Shown: positions 1 to 7,654 of the stretch, one piece after another
How the letters are laid out: each line of letters starts with the position of its first letter
Numbering within the stretch: the stretch's first letter is position 1
Source: an uncultured Lachnospiraceae bacterium
GTDB taxonomy: Bacteria > Bacillota_A > Clostridia > Lachnospirales > Lachnospiraceae
DNA: 17,153 nt
Direction of reading: 5' to 3'
NCBI GenBank assembly: GCA_905200565.1
Contig: CAJKKX010000010.1
Location: 1-17,153 of the forward strand
Program-made: the position numbers and the translations under genes
The notes under the pieces: model-generated
Seen by the model: only the letters and a program-made list of their open reading frames with translations
What the model was told of the DNA's origin: nothing
Database searches by the model: none

Positions 1-97
1 CCGACGTCCGGGGTAAGCCTGTAAACCATCGGCTTCGTAACTGTCCAGCGTAAGCGACCTCCCCTCAAAACCAGAATTGACAGCGCCACAAGCCCGC

Positions 98-1324
98 CTA
101 TGCTTTCCTCTTGCTGTAAATTTTAACAATCTCTTTCAGAATTTCCACGACTTTATCCATTCCTTCCACGGTAATATGCTCATAGGGACCGTGGAAAGCA
201 TATCCCCCCGTCCCCAGATTGGGGCATGGCAGTCCCATAAAGCTCAGTCTGGCGCCATCCGTACCGCCGCGTATGGGAAGGACGTGCGGCTCTACTCCGG
301 CATTTTTGCAGGCTTTTTGCGCATTTTCAATCAGGTGGAAACAGGGGCGGATTTTTTCTGCCATATTCCGGTATTGGTCTTTGATGTAAAGCATTACGGT
401 ATTTTCTCCGTATTTTTGATTGAGGGAGGCGGCGATTTCCAGAAGCGTCTGTTTACGTTTTTCAAAGTTTCCGGTATCGTGATCCCGCACGATATAGGAA
501 AGGGCAGCTTTTTCGCAGCTTCCTTCTAGCTTTGTCAGATGATAAAAGCCCTCATAATCCTCCGTATGCTCCGGCGTTTCTTTTTTGGGCAGCAGGGATT
601 GAATTTCACAGGCGATGGTCCCTGCGTTTACCATGATATTTTTGGCGCTTCCCGGATGGACGTTGATTCCGATTATGTCAAAATGCGCTTCGCAGGCGTT
701 GAAATTTTCATATTCAATCCCGCCTTCCGCACCACCGTCCACTGTGTATGCAAAATCTGCCCCAAAATGTGCCACATCAAAAAAATCCGCGCCTCTTCCT
801 GTTTCTTCATCCGGAGTAAACGCAATGCAGATTTTTCCATGAGGCAGATTTTTTTCGAGAAGTTCTTCTGCCATCGTCAGGATAGAAGCGATTCCTGCTT
901 TGTCGTCCGCGCCGAGGATGGTGGTTCCGTCGCTGGTAATTAGCGTTTTTCCTTTGAGATTCGGAAGATGGCAAAAGACAGAGGGGTCAAGGCTTCTGCC
1001 GCTGGTACCAAGCGTAAGGGCGCCGCCGTCATAGTTTTCATGAATCAGCGGATGTATCTGGTGTTCTGTAAAGTCGGACACAGTATCCATATGTGCGATG
1101 AAGCCAAGGCGCATCCTGTCCTCAAATCCTTTTGTGGCGGGGATGTTTCCGTATACATAGCATTTTTCATCCACCGTCACATCCATAATTCCAAGCTCTC
1201 GCATTTCATTGGCCAATAGCCCTGCAAGGCTGAACTGACAGGCGCTGCTGGGCGTGGAAGCGCTTTCTTCATCACTGGGTGTCATAACAACAGCATATTT
1301 TAAAAATCTTTCGTAAGCTCTCAT
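98..1324 (-). CDS. pepT: Peptidase T (tripeptide aminopeptidase)
   Basis: This is a cytoplasmic zinc metallopeptidase of the M20 family that removes the N-terminal residue from tripeptides, completing the breakdown of imported or recycled peptides. The 408-aa product has the family's usual length. It opens with the typical YERFLKY segment. Metal-site motifs appear in order: AHMDT (His78, Asp80), GADDKAG (bridging Asp140), PDEETGRG (Glu173/Glu174), TVDGG (Asp196), and near the C-terminus RGGTDGARLS and GGYAFHGPYEH with the last metal-binding His. The ATG start is supported by an AAAGGGA Shine-Dalgarno about 9 nt upstream. It stands alone on the minus strand, divergent from the LytTR regulator, and shows no sign of truncation. 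The domain picture is complete, so a housekeeping role is very likely. Confidence 0.96.
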   Translation of the reverse strand: MRAYERFLKYAVVMTPSDEESASTPSSACQFSLAGLLANEMRELGIMDVTVDEKCYVYGNIPATKGFEDRMRLGFIAHMDTVSDFTEHQIHPLIHENYDGGALTLGTSGRSLDPSVFCHLPNLKGKTLITSDGTTILGADDKAGIASILTMAEELLEKNLPHGKICIAFTPDEETGRGADFFDVAHFGADFAYTVDGGAEGGIEYENFNACEAHFDIIGINVHPGSAKNIMVNAGTIACEIQSLLPKKETPEHTEDYEGFYHLTKLEGSCEKAALSYIVRDHDTGNFEKRKQTLLEIAASLNQKYGENTVMLYIKDQYRNMAEKIRPCFHLIENAQKACKNAGVEPHVLPIRGGTDGARLSFMGLPCPNLGTGGYAFHGPYEHITVEGMDKVVEILKEIVKIYSKRKA

Positions 1325-1352
1325 GTTATCAGTCCCTTTCGGTGTTTTTTAT

Positions 1353-1381
1353 AGTATAGCCTATCCAAAGCAAAAGTAACA
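1353..1381 (-). promoter_or_regulatory. Possible pepT promoter
   Basis: On the minus strand a TATACT -10-like hexamer (1353-1358) lies about 28 nt upstream of the pepT start codon. The best -35 at 17-bp spacing is TGTTAC (1376-1381), a poor match. The -10 assignment is plausible and the -35 is weak. Confidence 0.35.
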
Positions 1382-1466
1382 GGAAAAAAAGAAAAACGAG
1401 AATACAGCAAATTCTGTAACAAACCGCTCTTTTAATACATAATTTTTGTCTTTTATGCCGGAAGGC

Positions 1467-1495
1467 TTTACTTGTCTGCGCCGGAACATTATACT
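1467..1495 (+). promoter_or_regulatory. Promoter of the LytTR/GHKL operon
   Basis: TTTACT (1467-1472) and TATACT (1490-1495) are separated by 17 bp, which fits a sigma-A-type promoter. Transcription would begin near 1502, about 20 nt before the ATG at 1523. The position argues against an upstream in-frame TTG at 1472, which would lie inside the promoter. Confidence 0.6.
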
Positions 1496-1522
1496 GAGGG
1501 TGTGCCAGAAAGGAAGAGAAAA

Positions 1523-2239
1523 ATGTACAGGATTGCAGTTTGTGATGATGATGAGCACATCGTTTCCGAGGTACAGAGATTGATTTTGGAATGGAATCCC
1601 CAGACGGAGGTTTCCTGCTTTTCTTCGGGAGAGGAGCTTCTTTTTGATTACAGGCCATATCATGCAGTTTTTTTGGATATTGATATGGAAGGGATGAATG
1701 GAATTGAGACGGGGAAGGCGGTGCGCCAGATGGACCGGGAAGTGAAAATTGTTTATCTCACCGCATACCGGGACTATGTGGCAGGAGCCTTTGCGGTGCA
1801 TGCTTTTCAATATCTGCTAAAGCCCGTAAACCATAAAAACATGATCAGTACTCTGGAAGAGGTTTTCCGCTATGTGAAAAGCCCGGAAAAGATGACGGTT
1901 TTGGACTTTCGGACGGTAGATGGGATGGTGTGTCTGCCGACGGAGGAGATTTATTATTTTGGGTATTTCAACCGGCGGATACGGATTGTGACGGGACGGG
2001 AAGAATACTTTATGGTAAACCGCATCGGGGAGGTTTATGAACGGATGAAGGAATACGGATTTTCCATGCCTCACAAAAGTTTTGTGGTAAATATGCAGCA
2101 TGTAAAAAATGTAAAAGGCAGCCAGATTTACCTTGATAACGGTATGGAGCTTCCTCTGTCCCAGAAAAAACAGAAGCTGTGGAAACAGGAGCTGATGAGC
2201 TATTTTTCCAAAAGACTGGAGGAAAGGAAAAAATCATGA
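1523..2239 (+). CDS. LytTR-family response regulator
   Basis: This is a two-component DNA-binding regulator of the AgrA/LytR type. The 238-aa product has an N-terminal receiver domain (about 1-120) with the acidic pocket CDDD (8-10), phosphoacceptor Asp52 in FLDID, switch Thr80 in YLTAYRDY and Lys100 in LLKPVN. A C-terminal LytTR domain (about 130-235) shows the conserved HKSFVVNM segment. The ATG at 1523 is chosen over an upstream TTG because a GGAAGAG Shine-Dalgarno precedes it and the family usually begins MYRIAVCDDD. The stop overlaps the kinase start (ATGA), so translation of the two is coupled. The target promoters cannot be read from the sequence; autoregulation and control of the downstream lipoprotein/CPBP genes are inferences. 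Confidence 0.93.
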   Translation: MYRIAVCDDDEHIVSEVQRLILEWNPQTEVSCFSSGEELLFDYRPYHAVFLDIDMEGMNGIETGKAVRQMDREVKIVYLTAYRDYVAGAFAVHAFQYLLKPVNHKNMISTLEEVFRYVKSPEKMTVLDFRTVDGMVCLPTEEIYYFGYFNRRIRIVTGREEYFMVNRIGEVYERMKEYGFSMPHKSFVVNMQHVKNVKGSQIYLDNGMELPLSQKKQKLWKQELMSYFSKRLEERKKS

Positions 2240-3480
2240 CAGATTTGGCTTTGGGACTTTTTCTTGTGATTCTTGAACTCTCTGTTTTTACGGGGTGCGC
2301 CATTTTCATGGTGCGGATGCTTCCGAGAAAGACAGAGAAGCATGAGTGGGCGGAAATTCTCTGTTGGGGAATCTTTGCGCTGCTGGCTGTGCTTCTTCCG
2401 AATCTTGGAAGGGATGACGCCCTTACGATGGTGGTGCTTACGCCGTATTATCTGGGAATTGGCTGGTTTCTGTACCACAGAAGCCGGACGGGACTTCTCT
2501 ACCAGCTTATCTATATGGCAGCGATGTATCTGTCACAGATGATAGCAATTTTCTGTACGATTCATTTGTCCTCATTCTTTTACCTGGAGGTGAACACGTA
2601 TGGCTGCTTACTGATGCTGATGAAGCAGTTTGTTTTAATTCTGTCCACGATGATTCTGGGGAAGCTCTTAAAAAAACGCTATATCGAGGACGGGCGGGGG
2701 TTGAAGATGCGGGGGATGATGATCGTTCCTTTATTCAGCATAGCGCTGATTTTTCTCTATCTGGTATCGGGAGAAGTCTTTTTTGCCCGTTATGGGTATG
2801 GGTTTCTGATCGTATTTGGCGGTATGCTGCTGGTGATGAATTTTTACTGCCTGTATTTCTGGTATGATGTGGCGGCAAATCGGGAGCTGAAACATCAGGT
2901 GGAAATGATGGAAAAGCAAAATTTGCTGACGCATCAGTATTATATGGAGCTGGAGGAGAACTATAGCCAGTCCAGGAAAATCATTCACGATATCCGAAAC
3001 CATATGTATGCCCTGGAACAGGCGGCCCGTCTGGAGCAGACGCAGGATTATTTTACGGACGTCCATGAGATGCTGAATTCCCTGGGATTGAAATTTTATT
3101 CGGACAACCGGATGCTGAATATCGTGCTGAATGATAAGCTGAAAGGGCTGCCAAAGGAGCAGGTGGAATGCGGGCTTGGCGGCGTAGACCTGGGATTTCT
3201 CTCGGACATGGATGTCACGACGATTTTCGCCAATCTTCTGGATAATGCGCTGGAGGCCGGAAAAAGGCAGCAGGATTTCAGGCTCTGGATTCGTGGAGAG
3301 CAGATACAGGATTTTGCGGTCGTGAAGATCAGGAATACTTTTACAGATGGAAAAAAAGAAGGGCATGAGGGACTGGGACTGGAGAACGTAAGGCAGGCGC
3401 TGAAAAAATACCACGGGGAATTGGAAGTGTCGAGGGAAGGGAATATTTTTTCCGTAACCATGATGTTTCCAGGGCAATAA
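2236..3480 (+). CDS. GHKL-domain sensor histidine kinase (AgrC/ComD-like)
   Basis: This is the membrane sensor kinase partner of the LytTR regulator immediately upstream. The 414-aa product has an N-terminal membrane region of about six hydrophobic segments between residues 5 and 210, then a coiled linker (212-248). The phosphoacceptor motif is HDIRNH (His251), and the GHKL ATPase domain has the N-box LLDNALEA (Asn337) and the GHEGLGLENV glycine loop (377-385). The start at 2236 overlaps the regulator stop by 4 nt; an in-frame ATG at 2179 lies inside the regulator gene and is less likely. Polytopic sensors of this kind often bind peptide pheromones, but no precursor peptide gene or AgrB-like exporter/processor is visible nearby, so the ligand is unknown. 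Confidence 0.92.
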   Translation: MTDLALGLFLVILELSVFTGCAIFMVRMLPRKTEKHEWAEILCWGIFALLAVLLPNLGRDDALTMVVLTPYYLGIGWFLYHRSRTGLLYQLIYMAAMYLSQMIAIFCTIHLSSFFYLEVNTYGCLLMLMKQFVLILSTMILGKLLKKRYIEDGRGLKMRGMMIVPLFSIALIFLYLVSGEVFFARYGYGFLIVFGGMLLVMNFYCLYFWYDVAANRELKHQVEMMEKQNLLTHQYYMELEENYSQSRKIIHDIRNHMYALEQAARLEQTQDYFTDVHEMLNSLGLKFYSDNRMLNIVLNDKLKGLPKEQVECGLGGVDLGFLSDMDVTTIFANLLDNALEAGKRQQDFRLWIRGEQIQDFAVVKIRNTFTDGKKEGHEGLGLENVRQALKKYHGELEVSREGNIFSVTMMFPGQ

Positions 3481-3505
3481 ATAGAAAGAAAGGTTGTGAC
3501 AAATC

Positions 3506-3922
3506 ATGAAAAAATTAATGAGAAGGATGATGTTAACCGGAATACTGGCTGCGCTTTTTTTAACCGGATGTTCGCAGAATGGACTTCCGGATAAGTTTGA
3601 CGAAGAAACGGTAAAAGAAGAAGCCATGAAAGCGGTGGAGCTGTTTAATGAAAGGGATTACCAGGGTATTCTTGACATGGGAGCTGAGGAATTGAAGCAG
3701 AGCCTTACGGCAGAGCAGTTCGCTGAAGCATCCGACCCGTATCTCGAAAGGTGCGGCGAATTTCAGGAAGTTGAAAAGACGGTTACGGTCGGCTCTGAAA
3801 ATGAAAAGACGGGAGAGCAGTTTGGAGGCGTCGTCATGATTGGAAAGTACGCCGATGGAAGCATACAGTTTACGATTGCTTTTGATGAAAACATGAAGCT
3901 GATGCAGTTTTATATCAAGTAG
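3506..3922 (+). CDS. Small DUF3887-like lipoprotein
   Basis: This is a 138-aa secreted lipoprotein. It has a positively charged N-terminus, a hydrophobic stretch and a lipobox LTGC with the lipidated Cys at residue 22. The mature part (25-138) resembles DUF3887 proteins, which are small alpha+beta domains of unknown function containing a segment like FNERDYQGILDM followed by a C-terminal beta-rich part. The GAAAGAAAGG ribosome-binding region lies just upstream. It starts 25 nt after the kinase gene and ends 19 nt before the CPBP protease gene, so it is probably co-transcribed with both. The DUF3887 assignment is from family memory; the lipoprotein assignment is directly visible. Confidence 0.82.
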   Translation: MKKLMRRMMLTGILAALFLTGCSQNGLPDKFDEETVKEEAMKAVELFNERDYQGILDMGAEELKQSLTAEQFAEASDPYLERCGEFQEVEKTVTVGSENEKTGEQFGGVVMIGKYADGSIQFTIAFDENMKLMQFYIK

Positions 3923-3941
3923 AGCACAGGAGGAAGAAGCT

Positions 3942-4994
3942 ATGAAAGGGAGCGCAGAGAAGAAGCAGTTGGCGATCTTTGTTTTTATTGCATATGGAAT
4001 AACCTTTGCGATGGGGCTTCTGATGTGGTATGGGGTGACATACCATATGGATTTGAATGTATTTCCGAATGCCCAGATGCTGTATCCGGCTGCCGGGGTG
4101 ATGCTTGGCTGTCTGCTGACGGGAAAAAAGGACGCAGGCGTGCCGAAATGGTTTTTCCGGTTTTTTCTGCTGGTTACGGGGGTCATGATTGCGCTCGCTA
4201 TCCTGTCCGTTCTGTTGCCGAATGAACTGGTTATCGTATCCGGGACGGGAGTTTCTGCGTGGAATCTTGCCAGCCAGTATGTTTTGATCGGGGGAAGCCT
4301 GATTGGATGGATTCTTCTTCTGGCGGTAGGGAAAGAGAAAAGGAGAGCTTATGGGCTGGGGTGGAAAAGCACAAAGGCGTCGGTAGTTTGTATTGCTGTT
4401 TTTATCGGCCTGTTCGTGCTCAGGCTGGCGCTTACGTGCGCTCTGACCGGACAGTTATCCATGTTTCTGCTGATTGCCGAAAGTCCGGGCACCTGGATTG
4501 GCCTGGCGGCTCTGTTCATAAATTTTTTTCTCGTATACATCGCTTTTCTGGGGGAAGAGTATGGATGGAGGTATTATTTACAGCCGCTGCTTCAGAAAAA
4601 GTTTGGCCTGCGGACAGGAGTTATCGTGCTGGGAATCGTCTGGGGACTCTGGCATTTTCCCCTTGACTTCTGTTACTATACAACGGAAACGGGACCGGCG
4701 ATGGCTGCGGCACAGTTAATTACCTGCATTTCTCTGGGGATTTTCTTTGCCTGGGCGTATATGAAAACGCAGAATATCTGGGTTCCGGTCGTCCTGCATT
4801 TTCTGAATAATAATCTGGCGGCAATTCTTTCCGGGGGTTCGGCAGAGGCTTTTCAGAACCAGTATATCGCATGGGGGGATCTGCTGGCGGCTCTTCTGGT
4901 GAACGGCGTGATTTTCGGAGGATTTCTTCTGGCAAAGCCTTTCCGGCGGCAGCCGAAGGGATACCCGCTGGACGAAGGGGAAAGATTCTGGTAG
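3942..4994 (+). CDS. CPBP family intramembrane glutamic endopeptidase
   Basis: This is a 350-aa polytopic membrane protein with about eight hydrophobic segments. The C-terminal half carries the CPBP (Abi/CAAX protease) signature: EEYGWR (Glu205, Glu206, Arg210), GLWHFP (His238) and VLHFLNNN (His286 and following Asn residues). These residues form the active site in this family. Family members process prenylated or other membrane substrates and some give immunity to bacteriocins. An AGGAGGAAG Shine-Dalgarno precedes the ATG. It is the last gene of the LytTR/GHKL/lipoprotein cluster and lies 60 bp before the Bce-type module. The substrate cannot be predicted; a role in peptide processing, signalling or envelope defence is an inference from the neighbours. 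Confidence 0.92.
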   Translation: MKGSAEKKQLAIFVFIAYGITFAMGLLMWYGVTYHMDLNVFPNAQMLYPAAGVMLGCLLTGKKDAGVPKWFFRFFLLVTGVMIALAILSVLLPNELVIVSGTGVSAWNLASQYVLIGGSLIGWILLLAVGKEKRRAYGLGWKSTKASVVCIAVFIGLFVLRLALTCALTGQLSMFLLIAESPGTWIGLAALFINFFLVYIAFLGEEYGWRYYLQPLLQKKFGLRTGVIVLGIVWGLWHFPLDFCYYTTETGPAMAAAQLITCISLGIFFAWAYMKTQNIWVPVVLHFLNNNLAAILSGGSAEAFQNQYIAWGDLLAALLVNGVIFGGFLLAKPFRRQPKGYPLDEGERFW

Positions 4995-5054
4995 AATGAA
5001 CCTGTTAGAAATACGGAAAGGATTCCAAAAAGTGGTTTTTATGCAGGAGGAGCT

Positions 5055-5729
5055 ATGTACCGGATCATGATTGTCGAGGATGACATTACGATTGCAGAGA
5101 TCATCAGAAAGCATATGGAGGGCTGGGGGTATGAAGTGCGGTGTGCGGAGGATTTTAAGAACGTGCTGGCAGAGTTCGTCTCTTTTTCTCCGCAGCTTGT
5201 ACTGATGGATATTTCCCTGCCCTTTTTCAACGGGTATCACTGGTGCAGTCAGATCAGACAGATTTCCTGCGTGCCGATTGTTTTTCTGTCCTCTGCTTCT
5301 GATAATATGAACATCGTCATGGCGGTCAATATGGGCGGCGATGATTTCGTGGCAAAGCCGTTTGACCTGAATGTGCTGATGGCAAAGATTCAGGCCATGC
5401 TTCGAAGAACCTATGATTTCGGCGGGCAGACGCAGCTTTGTGAACACAGGGGAGTCATCCTGAATCTTTCGGACGCTACGGTGCTTTATGAGGACAGGAA
5501 GGTAGATCTGACAAAAAATGAATTTAAGATTTTACAGATTCTGATGGAGCAAAAAGGTAATGTCGTGAGCCGGGATAAGATCATGACGAGGCTCTGGGAA
5601 ACGGACAGCTATGTGGATGACAATACGCTGACGGTCAATGTGACCCGCCTTCGGAAAAAACTGGAGGAAGCGGGCGTGAAAGATTTTATCACCACAAAGA
5701 AAGGAATCGGGTATTTCATTGAACAGTAA
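5055..5729 (+). CDS. BceR-like OmpR-family response regulator
   Basis: This is a 224-aa regulator with a receiver domain (1-115): acidic residues EDD (8-10), phosphoacceptor Asp52 in VLMDIS, Ser79/Ser80 in FLSSAS and Lys101 in VAKPFD. A C-terminal winged helix (about 125-224) contains the KNEFKILQILME helix, the DNNTLTVNVTRLRKKL-type recognition region (written here as VDDNTLTVNVTRLRK) and a terminal wing TTKKGIGYF. Similarity to BceR/GraR regulators, together with the adjoining short kinase and BceAB-type transporter, indicates control of an antimicrobial-peptide detoxification pump. A GGAGGAG Shine-Dalgarno precedes the ATG. The gene overlaps the kinase start by 11 nt. The likely operator is upstream of the ATPase gene near 6749-6784. 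Confidence 0.93.
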   Translation: MYRIMIVEDDITIAEIIRKHMEGWGYEVRCAEDFKNVLAEFVSFSPQLVLMDISLPFFNGYHWCSQIRQISCVPIVFLSSASDNMNIVMAVNMGGDDFVAKPFDLNVLMAKIQAMLRRTYDFGGQTQLCEHRGVILNLSDATVLYEDRKVDLTKNEFKILQILMEQKGNVVSRDKIMTRLWETDSYVDDNTLTVNVTRLRKKLEEAGVKDFITTKKGIGYFIEQ

Positions 5730-6726
5730 TAGAAAGAATATCACAGCTTACTTGAAAATGAATCGAAAAGCAATCATGCTGACGGCTTTGTGGATGACGA
5801 TATTCCTGGCAGTTTTTTCACTTTCAGAACTTCCGCTTGGTTCCGTAGGATATGGTCTGCTTCTATTTACCGTTCTTGGCGGGATTTATATGGCGCTTGA
5901 TTTTCGGAGATTTGTGAAACATATGGCCCAGCTTGAGATGGCGAAGAAATATGTTTTCCTTACGCTTGAGAAGATTCCGGAGCCGGAAAATCCACTGGAG
6001 GAGAAATACTGGGAACTTTTGGAAGAGGTATTTCAGTATAAATGCCGGCTGGAGTCGGAGTATTATGGCAGATATACAGAAATGAAGGATTATTATACGA
6101 TGTGGGTGCACCAGGTCAAGACGCCGATGGCGGCCATGCGTCTGCTTCTTCAGTCAGAAGAGAACCCGGATAAAGAAGAGCTTTCGGAGCAGCTCTTTAA
6201 GACAGAGGAATATGTAGGGATGGTGCTGCAATACCTCCGGATGGAGGAAATGGGCGCCGATCTGAAAATCCGGCAGCATCCACTGGACGATATCGTAAGG
6301 CGGGCGGTGCGGAAATATTCGAAAAGCTTTATCCGAAAACGGCTGCGTTTAAATTATCAGGAGCTGGGCGTTACCGTGATCACGGATGAGAAGTGGCTCG
6401 TCTTTGTATTGGAACAGCTTCTCTCAAATGCCATTAAATACACCAGAAAGGGAGAAATCTCCATCTATATGGAGGAGAAATCCCCGAAAACGCTGGTGAT
6501 TGAGGATACCGGTATCGGAATCGCACCGGAGGATTTGCCCCGCATTTTTGAGAAGGGATTTACCGGGTATAATGGCCGTATTGACAGGAAATCCACGGGT
6601 ATCGGCCTGTATCTGTGTAAAAGTATCCTGAATAAGCTGAATCACGAAATCCGGATTACGTCTGTCGTCGGAGGGGGAACGCGGGTCATGCTGGGATTGG
6701 AGTCAGCGAAATTGGAAGTGGATTAA
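5719..6726 (+). CDS. BceS-like intramembrane-sensing histidine kinase
   Basis: This is a 335-aa sensor kinase with two closely spaced transmembrane helices (about 20-38 and 43-62) and almost no extracellular loop, the hallmark of intramembrane-sensing kinases of the BceS type. These kinases detect substrate flux through their partner ABC transporter rather than binding the antibiotic themselves. The phosphoacceptor is His131 in WVHQVKTPM. The ATPase domain shows the N-box QLLSNAIKYT (Asn237), the G1 box EDTGIGIAP (262-270), EKGFTGYNGR and STGIGLYLCK. The ATG at 5719 overlaps the regulator gene; an internal Met at residue 14 (5758) is a possible alternative start, but it has no better Shine-Dalgarno. 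The function assignment rests on architecture and on its position between the regulator and the transporter. Confidence 0.93.
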   Translation: MNSNRKNITAYLKMNRKAIMLTALWMTIFLAVFSLSELPLGSVGYGLLLFTVLGGIYMALDFRRFVKHMAQLEMAKKYVFLTLEKIPEPENPLEEKYWELLEEVFQYKCRLESEYYGRYTEMKDYYTMWVHQVKTPMAAMRLLLQSEENPDKEELSEQLFKTEEYVGMVLQYLRMEEMGADLKIRQHPLDDIVRRAVRKYSKSFIRKRLRLNYQELGVTVITDEKWLVFVLEQLLSNAIKYTRKGEISIYMEEKSPKTLVIEDTGIGIAPEDLPRIFEKGFTGYNGRIDRKSTGIGLYLCKSILNKLNHEIRITSVVGGGTRVMLGLESAKLEVD

Positions 6727-6748
6727 GCCGAAAATAAAAATCTCCACA

Positions 6749-6784
6749 CCTTACAAAATCGTAAGGTTACGCAGGGAATTGTAA
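6749..6784 (+). promoter_or_regulatory. Putative BceR-type operator upstream of the ABC transporter
   Basis: A perfect 6-bp inverted repeat CCTTAC-N6-GTAAGG spans 6749-6766. It is directly followed by a second, wider pair TTAC-N10-GTAA at 6767-6784. The elements lie just upstream of an extended -10 promoter with a poor -35, as expected for an activator-dependent promoter. Inverted repeats with TTAC/GTAA-type half-sites are what I recall for BceR-like regulators. The assignment to this regulator is an inference from location and pattern. Confidence 0.55.
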
Positions 6785-6815
6785 GCCGGAAAAATGGCAG
6801 CACAGTTCCCTGTTC

Positions 6816-6824
6816 TGCTATACT
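6816..6824 (+). promoter_or_regulatory. Extended -10 promoter of the BceAB-like operon
   Basis: TGCTATACT contains the -10 hexamer TATACT (6819-6824) with an upstream TG (6816-6817). The -35 region at 17-bp spacing (about 6796-6801) is a poor match, consistent with activation from the inverted repeats upstream. Transcription would start near 6831, leaving a leader of about 55 nt before the ATPase start. Confidence 0.5.
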
Positions 6825-6886
6825 CAGGACAGAAACACAGAGAAGGCGAAGAAAGCATGAACTGTGGAACATGAGGAGGTAAGAAA

Positions 6887-7654
6887 ATGGCAATTTTGGA
6901 AGTACACAATTTAAAGAAAATCTATATTCCCAGATTTGGAGGGAACCAGGTACAGGCGCTTGGGAATGTTTCCTTTTCCGTGGAAGAGGGTGAGTATGTG
7001 GCAATCATGGGCGAGTCCGGTTCCGGAAAAACGACGCTTCTGAATATTCTGGCGGCGCTGGATAAGCCGACAAGCGGCGAGGTACTCCTGAACGGGGAAA
7101 ATATCACGGGAATCAAAGAAAAAGAAATATCCGCTTTTCGAAGAGAAAACCTGGGATTTGTGTTTCAGGATTTTAACCTGCTGGATACGTTTTCTTTGAA
7201 AGATAACATTTTCCTTCCGCTGGTACTGTCCGGAAAGAAATATGAGGAAATGAACAAAAGGCTGGAGCCCATAGCGGGGAAGCTTGGCATCCTGGAGATT
7301 CTGGAGAAATATCCTTATGAGGTGTCCGGAGGACAGAAGCAGAGGGCGGCAGTCGCCAGAGCGCTGATTACGGAGCCCAAACTGGTGCTGGCGGATGAAC
7401 CGACGGGAGCCCTGGATTCCCGCGCCACGGAAGGGCTTCTGCGGGTGTTTGGGGAGATCAATGACGACGGGCAGACGATTCTGATGGTGACGCACAGCGT
7501 AAAAGCGGCAAGTCATGCGAAGAGGGTGCTTTTTATCAAGGATGGCGAAGTGTTCCACCAGATTTACCGCGCATCGATGACGGAGGATGAGATGTATCAG
7601 AAAATATCGGATACATTGACACTGCTGGCGACAGGTGGTGACAGAAATGAATAA
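6887..7654 (+). CDS. BceA-like ABC transporter ATP-binding protein
   Basis: This is a 255-aa ABC ATPase of the MacB/LolD/BceA branch. Its motifs are Walker A GESGSGKTT (42-50), Q-loop Gln94 in VFQDFNLLD, signature VSGGQKQR (146-153), Walker B LVLADEPTGALDS (166-178), and the switch His in MVTHS. It powers the FtsX-like permease encoded next, with which it overlaps by 8 nt. An AGGAGG Shine-Dalgarno lies about 7 nt before the ATG. In characterised Bce systems the transporter both removes the antibiotic from its lipid target and relays its activity to the sensor kinase. The specific peptide substrate cannot be read from this gene. Confidence 0.95.
   Translation: MAILEVHNLKKIYIPRFGGNQVQALGNVSFSVEEGEYVAIMGESGSGKTTLLNILAALDKPTSGEVLLNGENITGIKEKEISAFRRENLGFVFQDFNLLDTFSLKDNIFLPLVLSGKKYEEMNKRLEPIAGKLGILEILEKYPYEVSGGQKQRAAVARALITEPKLVLADEPTGALDSRATEGLLRVFGEINDDGQTILMVTHSVKAASHAKRVLFIKDGEVFHQIYRASMTEDEMYQKISDTLTLLATGGDRNE

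Noticed and set aside
1472..1522. Upstream TTG start for the LytTR regulator
   Set aside because: It would begin within the promoter (-35/-10 at 1467-1495), adds 17 residues not typical of the family, and has no ribosome binding site.
2731..3627. 298-aa open frame on the minus strand
   Set aside because: It is antisense to the GHKL kinase and the start of the lipoprotein gene. The kinase frame has clear motifs and this one has none.
5025..5041. Hairpin-like AAAAA-GTGG-TTTTT as a terminator after the CPBP gene
   Set aside because: The stem is only A-T pairs and too weak, and it is followed immediately by the Shine-Dalgarno of the next gene.
4996..5070. Short ORF (24 codons, starts MNLLEIRKG) between the protease and the BceR-like gene, considered as a signal peptide gene
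   Set aside because: It has no properly spaced ribosome binding site, no leader or processing signature, and it overlaps the regulator start.
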